Shown piece after piece: positions 17,855 to 26,059 of a stretch of 64,000 nt of DNA (position 1 is the stretch's first letter; every line of letters begins with the position of its first letter). Source of the stretch: Peristeroidobacter agariperforans (GTDB lineage: Bacteria; Pseudomonadota; Gammaproteobacteria; Steroidobacterales; Steroidobacteraceae); NCBI RefSeq assembly GCF_004138335.1, contig NZ_RYFW01000002.1, positions 663,501 to 727,500 of the forward strand, written 5' to 3'. A program made the position numbers and the translations under genes. The notes beneath the pieces were generated by a model, which was not told where the DNA came from, made no database searches, and was given only the letters and a program-made list of their open reading frames with translations.

Positions 17855-18316
17855 TCATTCGAGCGACTCGATGAAGCTCCATTCGCTCTTGGTGACCGGC
17901 GTGATCGACAGTCGATTGCCGCGCTTGAGCACGATCATGTCCTTGAGCTTGCCGTCGGCGTGCTTACGCAGCTCATCGAGTGCGATGACCCTGTCGAATT
18001 TCCTGACGAGCTTCACATCGACCATGTACCAGCGCGGCTGCTCCGGATCGCTGTCGGCATCGTAGTGATCGTTCTTCTTGTCGAACTGCGTGGGGTCGGG
18101 ATACGCCTCGCGTTGTACGGCGGCAACGCCGGCGATTCCAGGGATTTCGCAGCTCGAGTGATAGAAGAACACCAGGTCGCCCTTGCGCATCTCCTTGAGG
18201 TAGTTGCGCGCCTGGAAATTGCGCACGCCATCCCAACCGGTGGTGCTGTTCTTGGCCTTCGCGAGCTGCTCGATACCGAACACCGAAGGCTCGGACTTCA
18301 TCAACCAGTAGTTCAT
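17855..18316 (-). CDS. EVE domain-containing protein
   Basis: 153 residues, the usual single-domain length. MNYWLMKSEPSVFGIEQL, GWDGVRNFQARNYL, MRKGDLVFFYHSSCEIPGIAG and DPEQPRWYMVDVKLV are the EVE (PUA-like) signature shared with human THYN1. EVE domains bind modified bases in DNA or RNA; the cellular role in bacteria is not settled. It overlaps the 3' end of the cyclo-ligase gene by 4 bp (ATGA), so the two are translationally coupled. Confidence 0.94.
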   Translation of the reverse strand: MNYWLMKSEPSVFGIEQLAKAKNSTTGWDGVRNFQARNYLKEMRKGDLVFFYHSSCEIPGIAGVAAVQREAYPDPTQFDKKNDHYDADSDPEQPRWYMVDVKLVRKFDRVIALDELRKHADGKLKDMIVLKRGNRLSITPVTKSEWSFIESLE

Positions 18317-18981
18317 GACGACTCCGTGGAATGAGCGTGATGTGTGAAGTATCGCAGACCGCGTTCAGTCAGCATCCCATCCAGCGGCACATCCCAGCGA
18401 TCGGGTTGCAGACGAGCGACGCGCTGGCACTCGTAGCCAACGCCGATGAGCTTCGGCCGGCGCCATCGGCGTCCTGCGCGCAGGTGATGCAGACTGCGAT
18501 CGTAGAAGCCCGCGCCGCTGCCGAGACGCCAGCCGCGCTCGTCGAATGCGACCAGCGGCAGCAGTATCAGGTCGAGTTTGCGCACCGGAATGGCTGCGGT
18601 ATGACGCCGATCGGGTTCGGCGATGCCGTACCGGTTTACGCGCATCACGCTATCGGTTCGATAACGCACGAAGCGCATGCGGCTATGACGGAAGTCGGTG
18701 ATGACTGGTAAGTACAGCAGGCAGCCGCGGCGACGTGCGACGTCGATCACATAGTGCAGATCGGCCTCGTGACCGTAGGCGAAATACACCGCGATACGAG
18801 ACCCAGGACGCAAGCGATGCGTCCCGTTCAACAGACGGGCGAATCGTCGATGGGCTTCGTCGCGTACAGAGGGTGAGAGCGCGCGACGGAGTTGCCGCAT
18901 CTGCCGGCGCAGCTGCTGGCGTTCCAGCAGTGCCGTCGATGCGGAAGAGAGAGAGGAGGCGCTACCCGCCTGTGCCGTCAT
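18313..18981 (-). CDS. 5-formyltetrahydrofolate cyclo-ligase (YgfA/Fau)
   Basis: 222 residues, slightly long because of a Ser/Ala-rich N-terminal 20. RQQLRRQMRQLRRAL, IAVYFAYGHEADL, LDLILLPLVAFDERGWRLGSGAGFYDRSL and PKLIGVGYECQ match the family, including the GxGxGxYD-type ATP/folate loop. The enzyme converts 5-formyl-THF to methenyl-THF and prevents 5-formyl-THF (an inhibitor of glycine/serine one-carbon enzymes) from accumulating. The zapA - spacer - ygfA order matches E. coli, where the spacer encodes 6S RNA. Confidence 0.94.
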   Translation of the reverse strand: MTAQAGSASSLSSASTALLERQQLRRQMRQLRRALSPSVRDEAHRRFARLLNGTHRLRPGSRIAVYFAYGHEADLHYVIDVARRRGCLLYLPVITDFRHSRMRFVRYRTDSVMRVNRYGIAEPDRRHTAAIPVRKLDLILLPLVAFDERGWRLGSGAGFYDRSLHHLRAGRRWRRPKLIGVGYECQRVARLQPDRWDVPLDGMLTERGLRYFTHHAHSTESS

Positions 18982-18989
18982 GAGCCATT

Positions 18990-19275
18990 GCTCTCGACAC
19001 GGAGCAATAGGTGGGACGCAGCCATGATAGCTAAGGCTTTCCGTTCGAGACGGACTTGCACACGGCTACCACGAAACCGAATCCCTGGGGTATTAACGTT
19101 AGGGTCGAGAGGTAACCCGACACACGTCGAACACCGCAGGCAGCGCCATAACAAAACCATTTACGAGTCTGCGTCCGTAACGCGCATCCGCAGTCCCAAG
19201 TTCATCCCAAGCTTCGATTGACCCACCGAGCGAGAGACTCACCGTGCCCGATATCAGGGTGGATACCGGGGCTTC
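18990..19275 (-). ncRNA. Interval where 6S RNA (ssrS) is expected; candidate only
   Basis: The 299-base gap between zapA and the cyclo-ligase gene, with all three on one strand, is the position of ssrS in many gammaproteobacteria. On the minus strand TGGCGCTGCCTGCGG resembles the E. coli 6S piece TGGCGCTCCGCGG. CTCTCG near the 5' side can pair with CGAGAG near the 3' side to close a long rod. I could not fold a convincing central bubble by hand, so the ends are loose. No protein gene is credible here. Confidence 0.35.
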
Positions 19276-19280
19276 AATGC

Positions 19281-19592
19281 CTACAACGGCAATTGTTGTC
19301 CTCGGCTCAGCGCCGATTCGACACGCTCGCGCATCTCGCGGACGCGCTCGCTGACTTCGCTCTCGATGGCGTCGTTACGATTGCGCTTGAGCAGCTCGTG
19401 CGCCAGGTTGAGCGCCGCCATCACCGCGATCCGGTCCAGGCCGACGATATTGCCGGCGTCGCGGATGTCGCGCATCTTGCCGTTGAGAAATTCCGCCGAG
19501 TCGAGCAGCTCGGAGCGCTCTTCGGGCAGGCAGGCAACCTGGTACTCCTTTTCCAGGATTCGCACACTGACACGGACCATACGGTCGCTCAT
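19281..19592 (-). CDS. zapA: Cell division protein ZapA
   Basis: 103 residues. VRVSVRILEKEYQVACLPEERSELLDSAEFLNGKMR and the later IAVMAALNLAHELL match ZapA, with a C-terminal coiled coil. ZapA cross-links FtsZ filaments at the division site. It overlaps the upstream ZapB-like gene by 4 bp, so the pair is translationally coupled. Confidence 0.95.
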   Translation of the reverse strand: MSDRMVRVSVRILEKEYQVACLPEERSELLDSAEFLNGKMRDIRDAGNIVGLDRIAVMAALNLAHELLKRNRNDAIESEVSERVREMRERVESALSRGQQLPL

Positions 19593-19843
19593 GCGTTGTG
19601 CTCCATCGCCTTCAGGCGGCCAATCATCGCTTCGACCCGGGCGCGCACCTGCTCATTCTTCTGTAGCAGCGTGGCGCGCTCCGTCATCATCGAGTCCTGT
19701 CGCTGGCGCAGGGCGCGGTTCTCTTCCTGCAACTGGGAGAGCAGCGCGACCAGCTCATCCACGCGTCGTTCGAGCTGTTTCAGCTCTTGATCGACACTCG
19801 CCCGGGACGACCCGGTACTGCCAGTGGACGATAAAGGATTCAT
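19589..19843 (-). CDS. ZapB-like coiled-coil protein (TIGR02449 type)
   Basis: 84 residues from the ATG at 19843; an in-frame start at 19879 would add 12 unconserved residues. A Ser/Gly-rich N-terminus leads into heptads (LKQLERRVDELVALLSQLQ and on) running nearly to the end, with ENRALRQRQ and ALLQKNEQVRARVEAMI-like repeats. Small coiled-coil proteins of this type sit next to zapA in many gammaproteobacteria and are taken to act with it at the Z ring. Confidence 0.85.
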   Translation of the reverse strand: MNPLSSTGSTGSSRASVDQELKQLERRVDELVALLSQLQEENRALRQRQDSMMTERATLLQKNEQVRARVEAMIGRLKAMEHNA

Positions 19844-19939
19844 GCGGTCGATTATGCGGCCCGCTCCCCGACCGGTCAAACCAGCGCCCGAAATCCGTCA
19901 AATCAATCGTCCGGGAGGCACAGTGCTAAGATAGGCGGG

Positions 19940-20563
19940 ATGTTGCAAGTCACATTCGCTGAAGTCGCCCGCGTCCTGGAAGGACTGGGCTCGTCGGTGC
20001 CGGCCGCGGAAGCCCACGGTTGTCTGGTCGGCGCGTTGTGCACGTCGCCCGACTATCCGATGGAACGCTGGCTGGAAGAAATTATTCCGGATGCCGAGCA
20101 GCGCGACGACGAACAGAGCCAGCAGCCACTGCGTCTGTTGTACGCCGACACGCTCAATGCGCTGCGCGGCGAGGACCTGGAATTCGAAGCGCTGCTGCCG
20201 GATGACGATATTTCACTGGCGACGCGCGCCGGTGGCCTCTCGCAGTGGTGCCAGGGCTTCCTGTATGGATTCGGCACCGGTCAAGTCGGCAAGCGGGCCG
20301 TGAAGCAGGAAGAGCTGCCCGGCAACGTCAACGAAATTCTCAACGACCTCACGCACATCGGCCGCGCCAGCGTCGAGCTCGACGGCGACGGCAACGAGAG
20401 CGAAGAAGAAGCCTACGCCGAAGTAGTCGAATACGTGCGCGTGGGCGTGCAATTGATCCACGACGAACTGATTCCCGTCGCTGCCCACCGCATCGATGTG
20501 GGCGACGAAGGCGGCGAGCCTGCCGATCCGGATGACGACAGCGATCCGGGCACCCTGCACTGA
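19940..20563 (+). CDS. ygfB: UPF0149/YgfB family protein
   Basis: 207 residues. AEAHGCLVGALCTSPDYPMERWLEEI, GLSQWCQGFLYGFG and a C-terminal AEVVEYVRVGVQLIHDEL are YgfB signatures. The C-terminus is unusually Asp/Glu-rich. In Pseudomonas aeruginosa YgfB modulates an antiterminator that controls a peptidoglycan amidase; whether that applies here is unknown. The position before pepP-ubiH-ubiI and opposite zapA is conserved in gammaproteobacteria. Confidence 0.93.
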   Translation: MLQVTFAEVARVLEGLGSSVPAAEAHGCLVGALCTSPDYPMERWLEEIIPDAEQRDDEQSQQPLRLLYADTLNALRGEDLEFEALLPDDDISLATRAGGLSQWCQGFLYGFGTGQVGKRAVKQEELPGNVNEILNDLTHIGRASVELDGDGNESEEEAYAEVVEYVRVGVQLIHDELIPVAAHRIDVGDEGGEPADPDDDSDPGTLH

Positions 20564-20583
20564 TCAACCCACCAGCGTAGAAC

Positions 20584-21888
20584 ATGCGCAAAGACGAATT
20601 CGCCCGCCGGCGCCGGCAGCTCATGAAGATGATGGGCCGCGGCGCCATCGCCATCCTGCCCGCGGTTCCCGAAAAGACGCGCAACAGCGACGTCAGCTAT
20701 CACTATCGGCCCGATAGCGATTTCTTCTATCTGACCGGCTTTGGCGAGCCCGAATCGGTGGCCGTGCTGATACCGGGACGCGCCCATGCCGAATATGTGC
20801 TGTTCACGCGCGAGCGCGATCCAACTCGCGAGACATGGGATGGCAGACGCGCCGGACCGGAAGGCGCGGTGCGCGACTACGGCGCTGACGATGCGTTCCC
20901 CATCAACGACATCGACGACATCCTTCCGGGACTGATGGAGCACTGCTCGCGTGTTTACTACACGATGGGCCTGCACCAGGAGTTCGATCAACGCGTGATC
21001 GGCTGGGTCAACTCGCTCAAGACGCAGGCGCGCACCGGCGTGCATCCTCCGCAGGAATTCGTGGCGCTGGATCACTTGCTCCACGACATGCGCTTGTACA
21101 AATCGCGCCCCGAGTTGGACGCCATGCGCGAGTCGGCCCGAATCGCGGTTGCTGCCCACAAGCGCGCGATGCAGTTCGTCGAACCGGGCCGCAAGGAATA
21201 CCAGGTGATGGCCGAGCTGCTGCACGAGTTCAAGATGAACGATGCGGATATCTCGTATCACCCCATCGTCGGCGGCGGCGCCAACACGTGCATCCTGCAC
21301 TATCACGAGAACTCCGAAGAGTTGCGCGATGGCGATCTGCTGTTGATCGACGCCGGCTGCGAATACCGGCTGTATGCCTCCGATATCACGCGCACTTTCC
21401 CAGTGGGCGGCCGTTTCACGCCCGAGCAGCGGGCCGTGTATGAAGTCGTATTGGAGGCGCAGCACGCCGCGATCGACAAGACCAAACCCGGCAATCATTG
21501 GAACGAGCCGCACGAGGCGGCGGTGAAAGCCATCACCCAGGGGCTCGTAAAACTCGGCTTGCTGAAAGGCAAGGTGCCGAACCTGATCAAGGAGGGCGCT
21601 TATCGCCGCTTCTACATGCACCGGACCGGTCATTGGCTGGGCATGGATGTGCACGATGTCGGCGACTACAAGATCGGCGATCAATGGCGCGTGCTCGAGC
21701 CCGGCATGGCCATGACGGTCGAGCCGGGGATTTATATTCCGGCCGGCCTCAAGGGCGTGCCGAAGCGTTGGTGGAATATCGGCGTGCGCATCGAGGATGA
21801 CGTGGTGGTGACCAAGGACGGCAACGAAGTGCTGACGGCCGGGCTGGTCAAAGACGCCGATGGCATCGAAAAGCTGATGAATGCATGA
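20584..21888 (+). CDS. pepP: Xaa-Pro aminopeptidase PepP
   Basis: 434 residues. The N-terminal creatinase-like domain has FARRRRQLMKMM and YHYRPDSDFFYLTGFGEPE. The C-terminal pita-bread domain carries the metal ligands in LLIDAGCEYRLYASDITRTFP (two Asp), HRTGHWLGMDVHD (His), TVEPGIY (Glu) and IRIEDDVVV-type Glu. It removes N-terminal residues before proline in the cytosol. It overlaps ubiH by 4 bp, the widespread pepP-ubiH-ubiI arrangement. Confidence 0.97.
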   Translation: MRKDEFARRRRQLMKMMGRGAIAILPAVPEKTRNSDVSYHYRPDSDFFYLTGFGEPESVAVLIPGRAHAEYVLFTRERDPTRETWDGRRAGPEGAVRDYGADDAFPINDIDDILPGLMEHCSRVYYTMGLHQEFDQRVIGWVNSLKTQARTGVHPPQEFVALDHLLHDMRLYKSRPELDAMRESARIAVAAHKRAMQFVEPGRKEYQVMAELLHEFKMNDADISYHPIVGGGANTCILHYHENSEELRDGDLLLIDAGCEYRLYASDITRTFPVGGRFTPEQRAVYEVVLEAQHAAIDKTKPGNHWNEPHEAAVKAITQGLVKLGLLKGKVPNLIKEGAYRRFYMHRTGHWLGMDVHDVGDYKIGDQWRVLEPGMAMTVEPGIYIPAGLKGVPKRWWNIGVRIEDDVVVTKDGNEVLTAGLVKDADGIEKLMNA

Positions 21889-23135
21889 GTGACCCGGACG
21901 CCACGCCTCTAGTCGTCGATGTCGCCATCGCTGGCGGCGGATTGGTCGGCGCCAGCCTGGCGCTCGCGCTGGCCCAGTTGCAGCTCAAAGTCGCACTGAT
22001 CGAGGCGGCGCCCTTCGGCGCTGTCGATCAACCGAGCTTCGACGATCGCAGTACCGCGATATCGAACGGCAGTCGCCGCATTTTCGAAGCGCTCGGGGTC
22101 TGGCCGCTGATCGAGCGCGAGGCCACTGCGATCCGTCGCATTCACGTTTCCGATCAAGGGCGCTTCGGCTTCACGCGCATCGATGCGAAGGAACAGGGCC
22201 TGAGTGCGCTGGGCTACGTCGTCGTGAATCGGATCATGGGCGCGGCTCTGTGGCGCCGGCTGCAGGCCGAGCCCTCAATCAATGTGCTCGCGCCGGCCAA
22301 AGTGCAGTCGATGCAATTGCAACAGCACAGCCAGCGTATTGAATGCGCGATGGCGGGTGGCGTGCGCATCGTGCAAGCGAAGCTCGCGATCGCCGCCGAC
22401 GGTGCTCGTTCCACCGTGCGGCAATCGGCCGGCATCGGCTCGAGCACTTGGGACTACGAGCAGGTCGCGCTGGTCAGCAACGTGCTCTCACAGCACTTCC
22501 ACGATCACGTCGCATACGAGCGTTTCACCGATGCGGGCCCGTTGGCGCTGCTGCCGTTGACCGAAGGGCGGTTGGGCGTGGTGTGGACCTTCCGTCCCGA
22601 CACCGCCAAAGAAATGACGCTGCTGAACGATGCTGAATTCCTGGCGCGCTTGCAGGACACGTTCGGTTTCCGCCTCGGTCGCTTTACGCGAGTGGGGCAG
22701 CGGCAGTTGTATCCCCTGTCGTTGACGCGTTCCGACGAATACGTCGCCGAGCGCCTCGCTATCGTCGGTAATGCCGCGCAGACGCTCCATCCAATCGCAG
22801 GACAAGGATTCAACCTCGGCCTGCGAGACGCAGTGAGCCTCGCCGAGGTGCTGGCGGATGGGCTCGCGCAAGGAGCAGGCGAGTTCGATGCGGGCGACGG
22901 CATGTGGCTGCAGCGCTATCGCGAATGGCGGGCCGCCGATCGCAGCAACATCGTGCGCTTCACCGACGGATTGGTGAGGGTGTTCTCTCAGCCGCTCGGT
23001 CCGGTCAAGTTGCTACGTAATGCGGGCATGCTGGCGTTCGATCTCATGCCGGCGGCGAAAGATGCGTTATCGCAGTTGTCGTTGGGGGCTGCGGGTCGGG
23101 TGCCACGTCTGGCGCGAGGCGCGCCGCTGAAATGA
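21885..23135 (+). CDS. ubiH: 2-octaprenyl-6-methoxyphenyl hydroxylase UbiH
   Basis: 416 residues. An N-terminal FAD site VAIAGGGLVGASLALALA is followed by the DDRSTAISNGSRRIFEALGVW motif and the second FAD motif GNAAQTLHPIAGQGFNLGLRD, whose NAAQTLHP form is typical of UbiH rather than UbiI. It is an aerobic flavin monooxygenase that hydroxylates the ubiquinone ring at C1. It is coupled to pepP and ubiI by ATGA overlaps on both sides. Confidence 0.95.
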   Translation: MSDPDATPLVVDVAIAGGGLVGASLALALAQLQLKVALIEAAPFGAVDQPSFDDRSTAISNGSRRIFEALGVWPLIEREATAIRRIHVSDQGRFGFTRIDAKEQGLSALGYVVVNRIMGAALWRRLQAEPSINVLAPAKVQSMQLQQHSQRIECAMAGGVRIVQAKLAIAADGARSTVRQSAGIGSSTWDYEQVALVSNVLSQHFHDHVAYERFTDAGPLALLPLTEGRLGVVWTFRPDTAKEMTLLNDAEFLARLQDTFGFRLGRFTRVGQRQLYPLSLTRSDEYVAERLAIVGNAAQTLHPIAGQGFNLGLRDAVSLAEVLADGLAQGAGEFDAGDGMWLQRYREWRAADRSNIVRFTDGLVRVFSQPLGPVKLLRNAGMLAFDLMPAAKDALSQLSLGAAGRVPRLARGAPLK

Positions 23136-24382
23136 AGAACGGCTTTCACATTCTGGTCATCGGCGGCGGCATGGTCGGCGCCTGCGTCGCTGCGTTGGCC
23201 GCTGCCGATCGTCGCTTCGCCGACCTGCGCATCGCCGTGTTGGAATCGAACCCGCCAGCGCTGCCGCCGCCCGATGCAGTAGACGATATCGATCTGCGCG
23301 TATCCGCGATCTCACGCGCTTCAGAGCGCATCCTGAGCGAGATCGGGGCGTGGCAGCTGATACCGCGTCAACACGTTTGTGCGTACGACGACATGAGCGT
23401 CTGGGACGCTGCCGGCAAGCCGCGCGGTCCGGGGTCGATTCACTTCTCCGCCGGCGAATCGGGTGAGCCCAATCTTGGATATATCGTCGAGAACCGCCGC
23501 GTGCTGTGGTCGATCTATGACTGCGCCGCCTTTCGCAATCGTGTGACGTTGCTACGAGGTGAGCTGAGCGGGCTCGAGTTCGAGGAGGATCGGGCCACGG
23601 CGATCCTGAGCGACGGTCGTCGCATCGACGCCGCGCTGATCGTGGGATCGGATGGCTCGGGTTCGTTGAGCCGCAAGCTCGCCGGCATCGAGACGCGAGG
23701 CTGGGAATACGACCAACGCGCCTTCGTCACCCACGTTCGCACCGAGCGTCCCCATGCCCGAACGGCGTGGCAACGATTCCTGCCGGATGGACCGATCGCA
23801 TTCCTGCCGCTCGCCGACGGGCGCAGCTCCATCGTGTGGACGACCACGCCCGAACATGCCGAGCGCCTGGTGGGAGAAGCACCAGAGCAAGTCGCGAAAG
23901 AGTTGACGCTGGCGCTCGACGGCACGCTCGGCAACGTCGAGCTGGCCGGACCTCGCGGGCAATTTCCTCTGCGACTCACCCACGCCAAAGACTATTGCCG
24001 CGAGCGATTCGTCCTGGTCGGCGATGCGGCTCACGCCATTCACCCGCTGGCAGGGCAGGGCGTGAACCTCGGGTTCCTCGATGGCGCCGCGTTGGTCGAG
24101 GTGCTGGCCGAGGAGCTGGATGGCGGCCTGGCTCCCGCATTCATTGGCGAGCGCCGCGTCCTGCGTCGTTACGAGCGCTGGCGCAAGAGCGAGAATGCGG
24201 TGGCGTTAGGTCTGGTCGATGGATTGAACAAGCTGTTTGGCAGCCGTGCCGATACTCTCGGCTGGGCGCGTCGCACCGGCTTGAGCATTCTCGACGGGCA
24301 CGGGCTCGCGAAACGTTTCTTGATGGGGCGCGCGCTCGGAATTCGAGGCGCGGCGCCAGCGCTGGTTCGCTCGCATCGTTAA
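23132..24382 (+). CDS. ubiI: UbiI/VisC-type ubiquinone biosynthesis hydroxylase
   Basis: 416 residues. FHILVIGGGMVGACVAALA is the FAD entry, DIDLRVSAISRASERIL the conserved substrate-side helix and VGDAAHAIHPLAGQGVNLGFLDGAALVEVL the C-terminal FAD motif. This is the second flavin monooxygenase of the pair and probably hydroxylates C5 of the ring. UbiI, UbiF and UbiL are hard to separate by eye, so the exact ring position is inferred from gene order. Confidence 0.88.
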   Translation: MKNGFHILVIGGGMVGACVAALAAADRRFADLRIAVLESNPPALPPPDAVDDIDLRVSAISRASERILSEIGAWQLIPRQHVCAYDDMSVWDAAGKPRGPGSIHFSAGESGEPNLGYIVENRRVLWSIYDCAAFRNRVTLLRGELSGLEFEEDRATAILSDGRRIDAALIVGSDGSGSLSRKLAGIETRGWEYDQRAFVTHVRTERPHARTAWQRFLPDGPIAFLPLADGRSSIVWTTTPEHAERLVGEAPEQVAKELTLALDGTLGNVELAGPRGQFPLRLTHAKDYCRERFVLVGDAAHAIHPLAGQGVNLGFLDGAALVEVLAEELDGGLAPAFIGERRVLRRYERWRKSENAVALGLVDGLNKLFGSRADTLGWARRTGLSILDGHGLAKRFLMGRALGIRGAAPALVRSHR

Positions 24383-24421
24383 ACTGCACGGGCGCAATGT
24401 CACTAAGGGGTGGACCGGGGG

Positions 24422-26059
24422 ATGCAAAGCACGCTCTTCATCCAATCCCCGCCGCAGCTGGGCAACCAGTATGGCGACGATCCCTTTTTGCGTGCCTATT
24501 TGCAGCGGCGCCTGCCGGCCGAGATGCTGGCGCAGATCGAGCCGTCGCTCACCGAGCTCGGCGAGCTGGCCGGCGGTGAGTTGTATCGACTGCAGCTGCA
24601 GGACCGGCTCAACGAGCCGACGCTGACGCAGTGGGATGCCTGGGGTAATCGCATCGATCGCATCGAAGTGTCGCCGCTGTGGCGTCGCGCCGCTGAGATC
24701 GCGGCCACTCAGGGGCTCATCGCGATTCCGTATGAGCGCCGTCACGGCCGCTACTCCCGCATCCATCAGTTTGCCGCCGTTTATTTGTTCCATCCCTCAT
24801 CGGATGTTTATACCTGTCCGTTGGCCATGACCGATGGCGCCGCCCGCACGCTGACAGTGTCGGGCAACCAGGCGCTGATCGATCGCGCCGTCACACGCTT
24901 GACGCACCGTGACCCTTCAGAGGCTTGGACCAGCGGTCAATGGATGACCGAAGCGACCGGCGGCTCCGACGTGGGCGCCTCGCTCACGCAAGCCGTGCGC
25001 GATGAGTCGGGCCAATGGCGGCTGTATGGCAAGAAGTGGTTCACCTCGGCGATTACGTCACAAATGGCGCTGACGCTCGCCCGGCCCGAGGGCAACGGTC
25101 CTGGCGGCAGCGGTCTCGCCATGTTCTACGTCGAGACTCACAACGACGATGGCGCCTTGAACGGCATCCGCGTCGAGCGCCTCAAGGATAAATTGGGGAC
25201 TCGCAAGGTTCCGACCGCCGAGCTCACGTTGGACGGTGCGCGCGCCGTGCTGGTGGGCGACACCCGCCATGGCACTCGAAACATTGAGCCCATGCTGACG
25301 GTGACCCGCGCCTGGAACAGCGTGACGTCGGTCAGCTTCATGCGTCGCGCGCTCGCGTTGGCCCGTGCTTATGCCCGTCAGCGGCGCGCCTTCGGTGCAA
25401 AGCTCGAGGAGTTGCCGTTACACGTCGATACCCTCGCGGGGCTGGAAGCGGAAACGCGGGGTGCGTTCCTGCTGGCCTTCGAACTGGTCGAGTTGATGGG
25501 CCGGCAAGAGGCGGGCGAGATCGATGATGCTCAGAAAGCATTGCTCCGGGTAATCACGCCGATCGCCAAGCTGCTGACCGCCAAACAAGCCGTCCATGTC
25601 GTGAGCGAGTGCATAGAAGCGTTTGGGGGCGCCGGTTATGTAGAAGATACCGGTCTGCCGCTGCTGTTACGTGACACGCAGGTGTTGCCGATCTGGGAAG
25701 GCACCACGAACGTGCTGGCGTTGGATACCGTACTGCGTGGAGAGCTCAGCGTCGGATTGCCGGCATTGCGACAACGAATCCAGCAAGGTATCTCAGCCCA
25801 TACTGAAGGTCGCCTGGCCGAGGCAGGCCAGCAGGCGCTTGCCGCCGTCGAACATGTGTTCAGCTGGTTGAGTCACAATGACGACCCGCGCCGCCTGCAG
25901 GCCCACGCCCGCCGGCTGGCGATGACTCTGGGACGCGCGCTGGAGCTGGCGTTGCTGGTCGAAGCTGGCGATGCAGCCGCGGCCTGCCGGTTCGCCGCTG
26001 CGCCCTTGGATTTGCTGGTCGATATCAATAGCGAAGATTCCGCCCGCCTGATCGAATGA
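24422..26059 (+). CDS. AidB/ACAD-like acyl-CoA dehydrogenase family protein
   Basis: 545 residues from the ATG at 24422 (a GTG at 24410 is possible). TSGQWMTEATGGSDVGASL is the flavin-binding segment, KLGTRKVPTAELTLDGARA the central beta part and EAFGGAGYVEDTGLPLLLRDTQVLPIWEGTTNVLALD the helical C-terminus of AidB-like enzymes. A C-terminal extension of about 110 residues follows. Substrate unknown. Its stop overlaps the next gene by 4 bp (ATGA), tying it to an inactive-transglutaminase/7TM protein, which is an unexpected partner for a flavin dehydrogenase. Confidence 0.9.
   Translation: MQSTLFIQSPPQLGNQYGDDPFLRAYLQRRLPAEMLAQIEPSLTELGELAGGELYRLQLQDRLNEPTLTQWDAWGNRIDRIEVSPLWRRAAEIAATQGLIAIPYERRHGRYSRIHQFAAVYLFHPSSDVYTCPLAMTDGAARTLTVSGNQALIDRAVTRLTHRDPSEAWTSGQWMTEATGGSDVGASLTQAVRDESGQWRLYGKKWFTSAITSQMALTLARPEGNGPGGSGLAMFYVETHNDDGALNGIRVERLKDKLGTRKVPTAELTLDGARAVLVGDTRHGTRNIEPMLTVTRAWNSVTSVSFMRRALALARAYARQRRAFGAKLEELPLHVDTLAGLEAETRGAFLLAFELVELMGRQEAGEIDDAQKALLRVITPIAKLLTAKQAVHVVSECIEAFGGAGYVEDTGLPLLLRDTQVLPIWEGTTNVLALDTVLRGELSVGLPALRQRIQQGISAHTEGRLAEAGQQALAAVEHVFSWLSHNDDPRRLQAHARRLAMTLGRALELALLVEAGDAAAACRFAAAPLDLLVDINSEDSARLIE

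Noticed and set aside
18978-19160. A 60-codon minus-strand frame between zapA and the cyclo-ligase
   Set aside because: No motif, poor start context, and the interval is better explained as the usual 6S RNA site.
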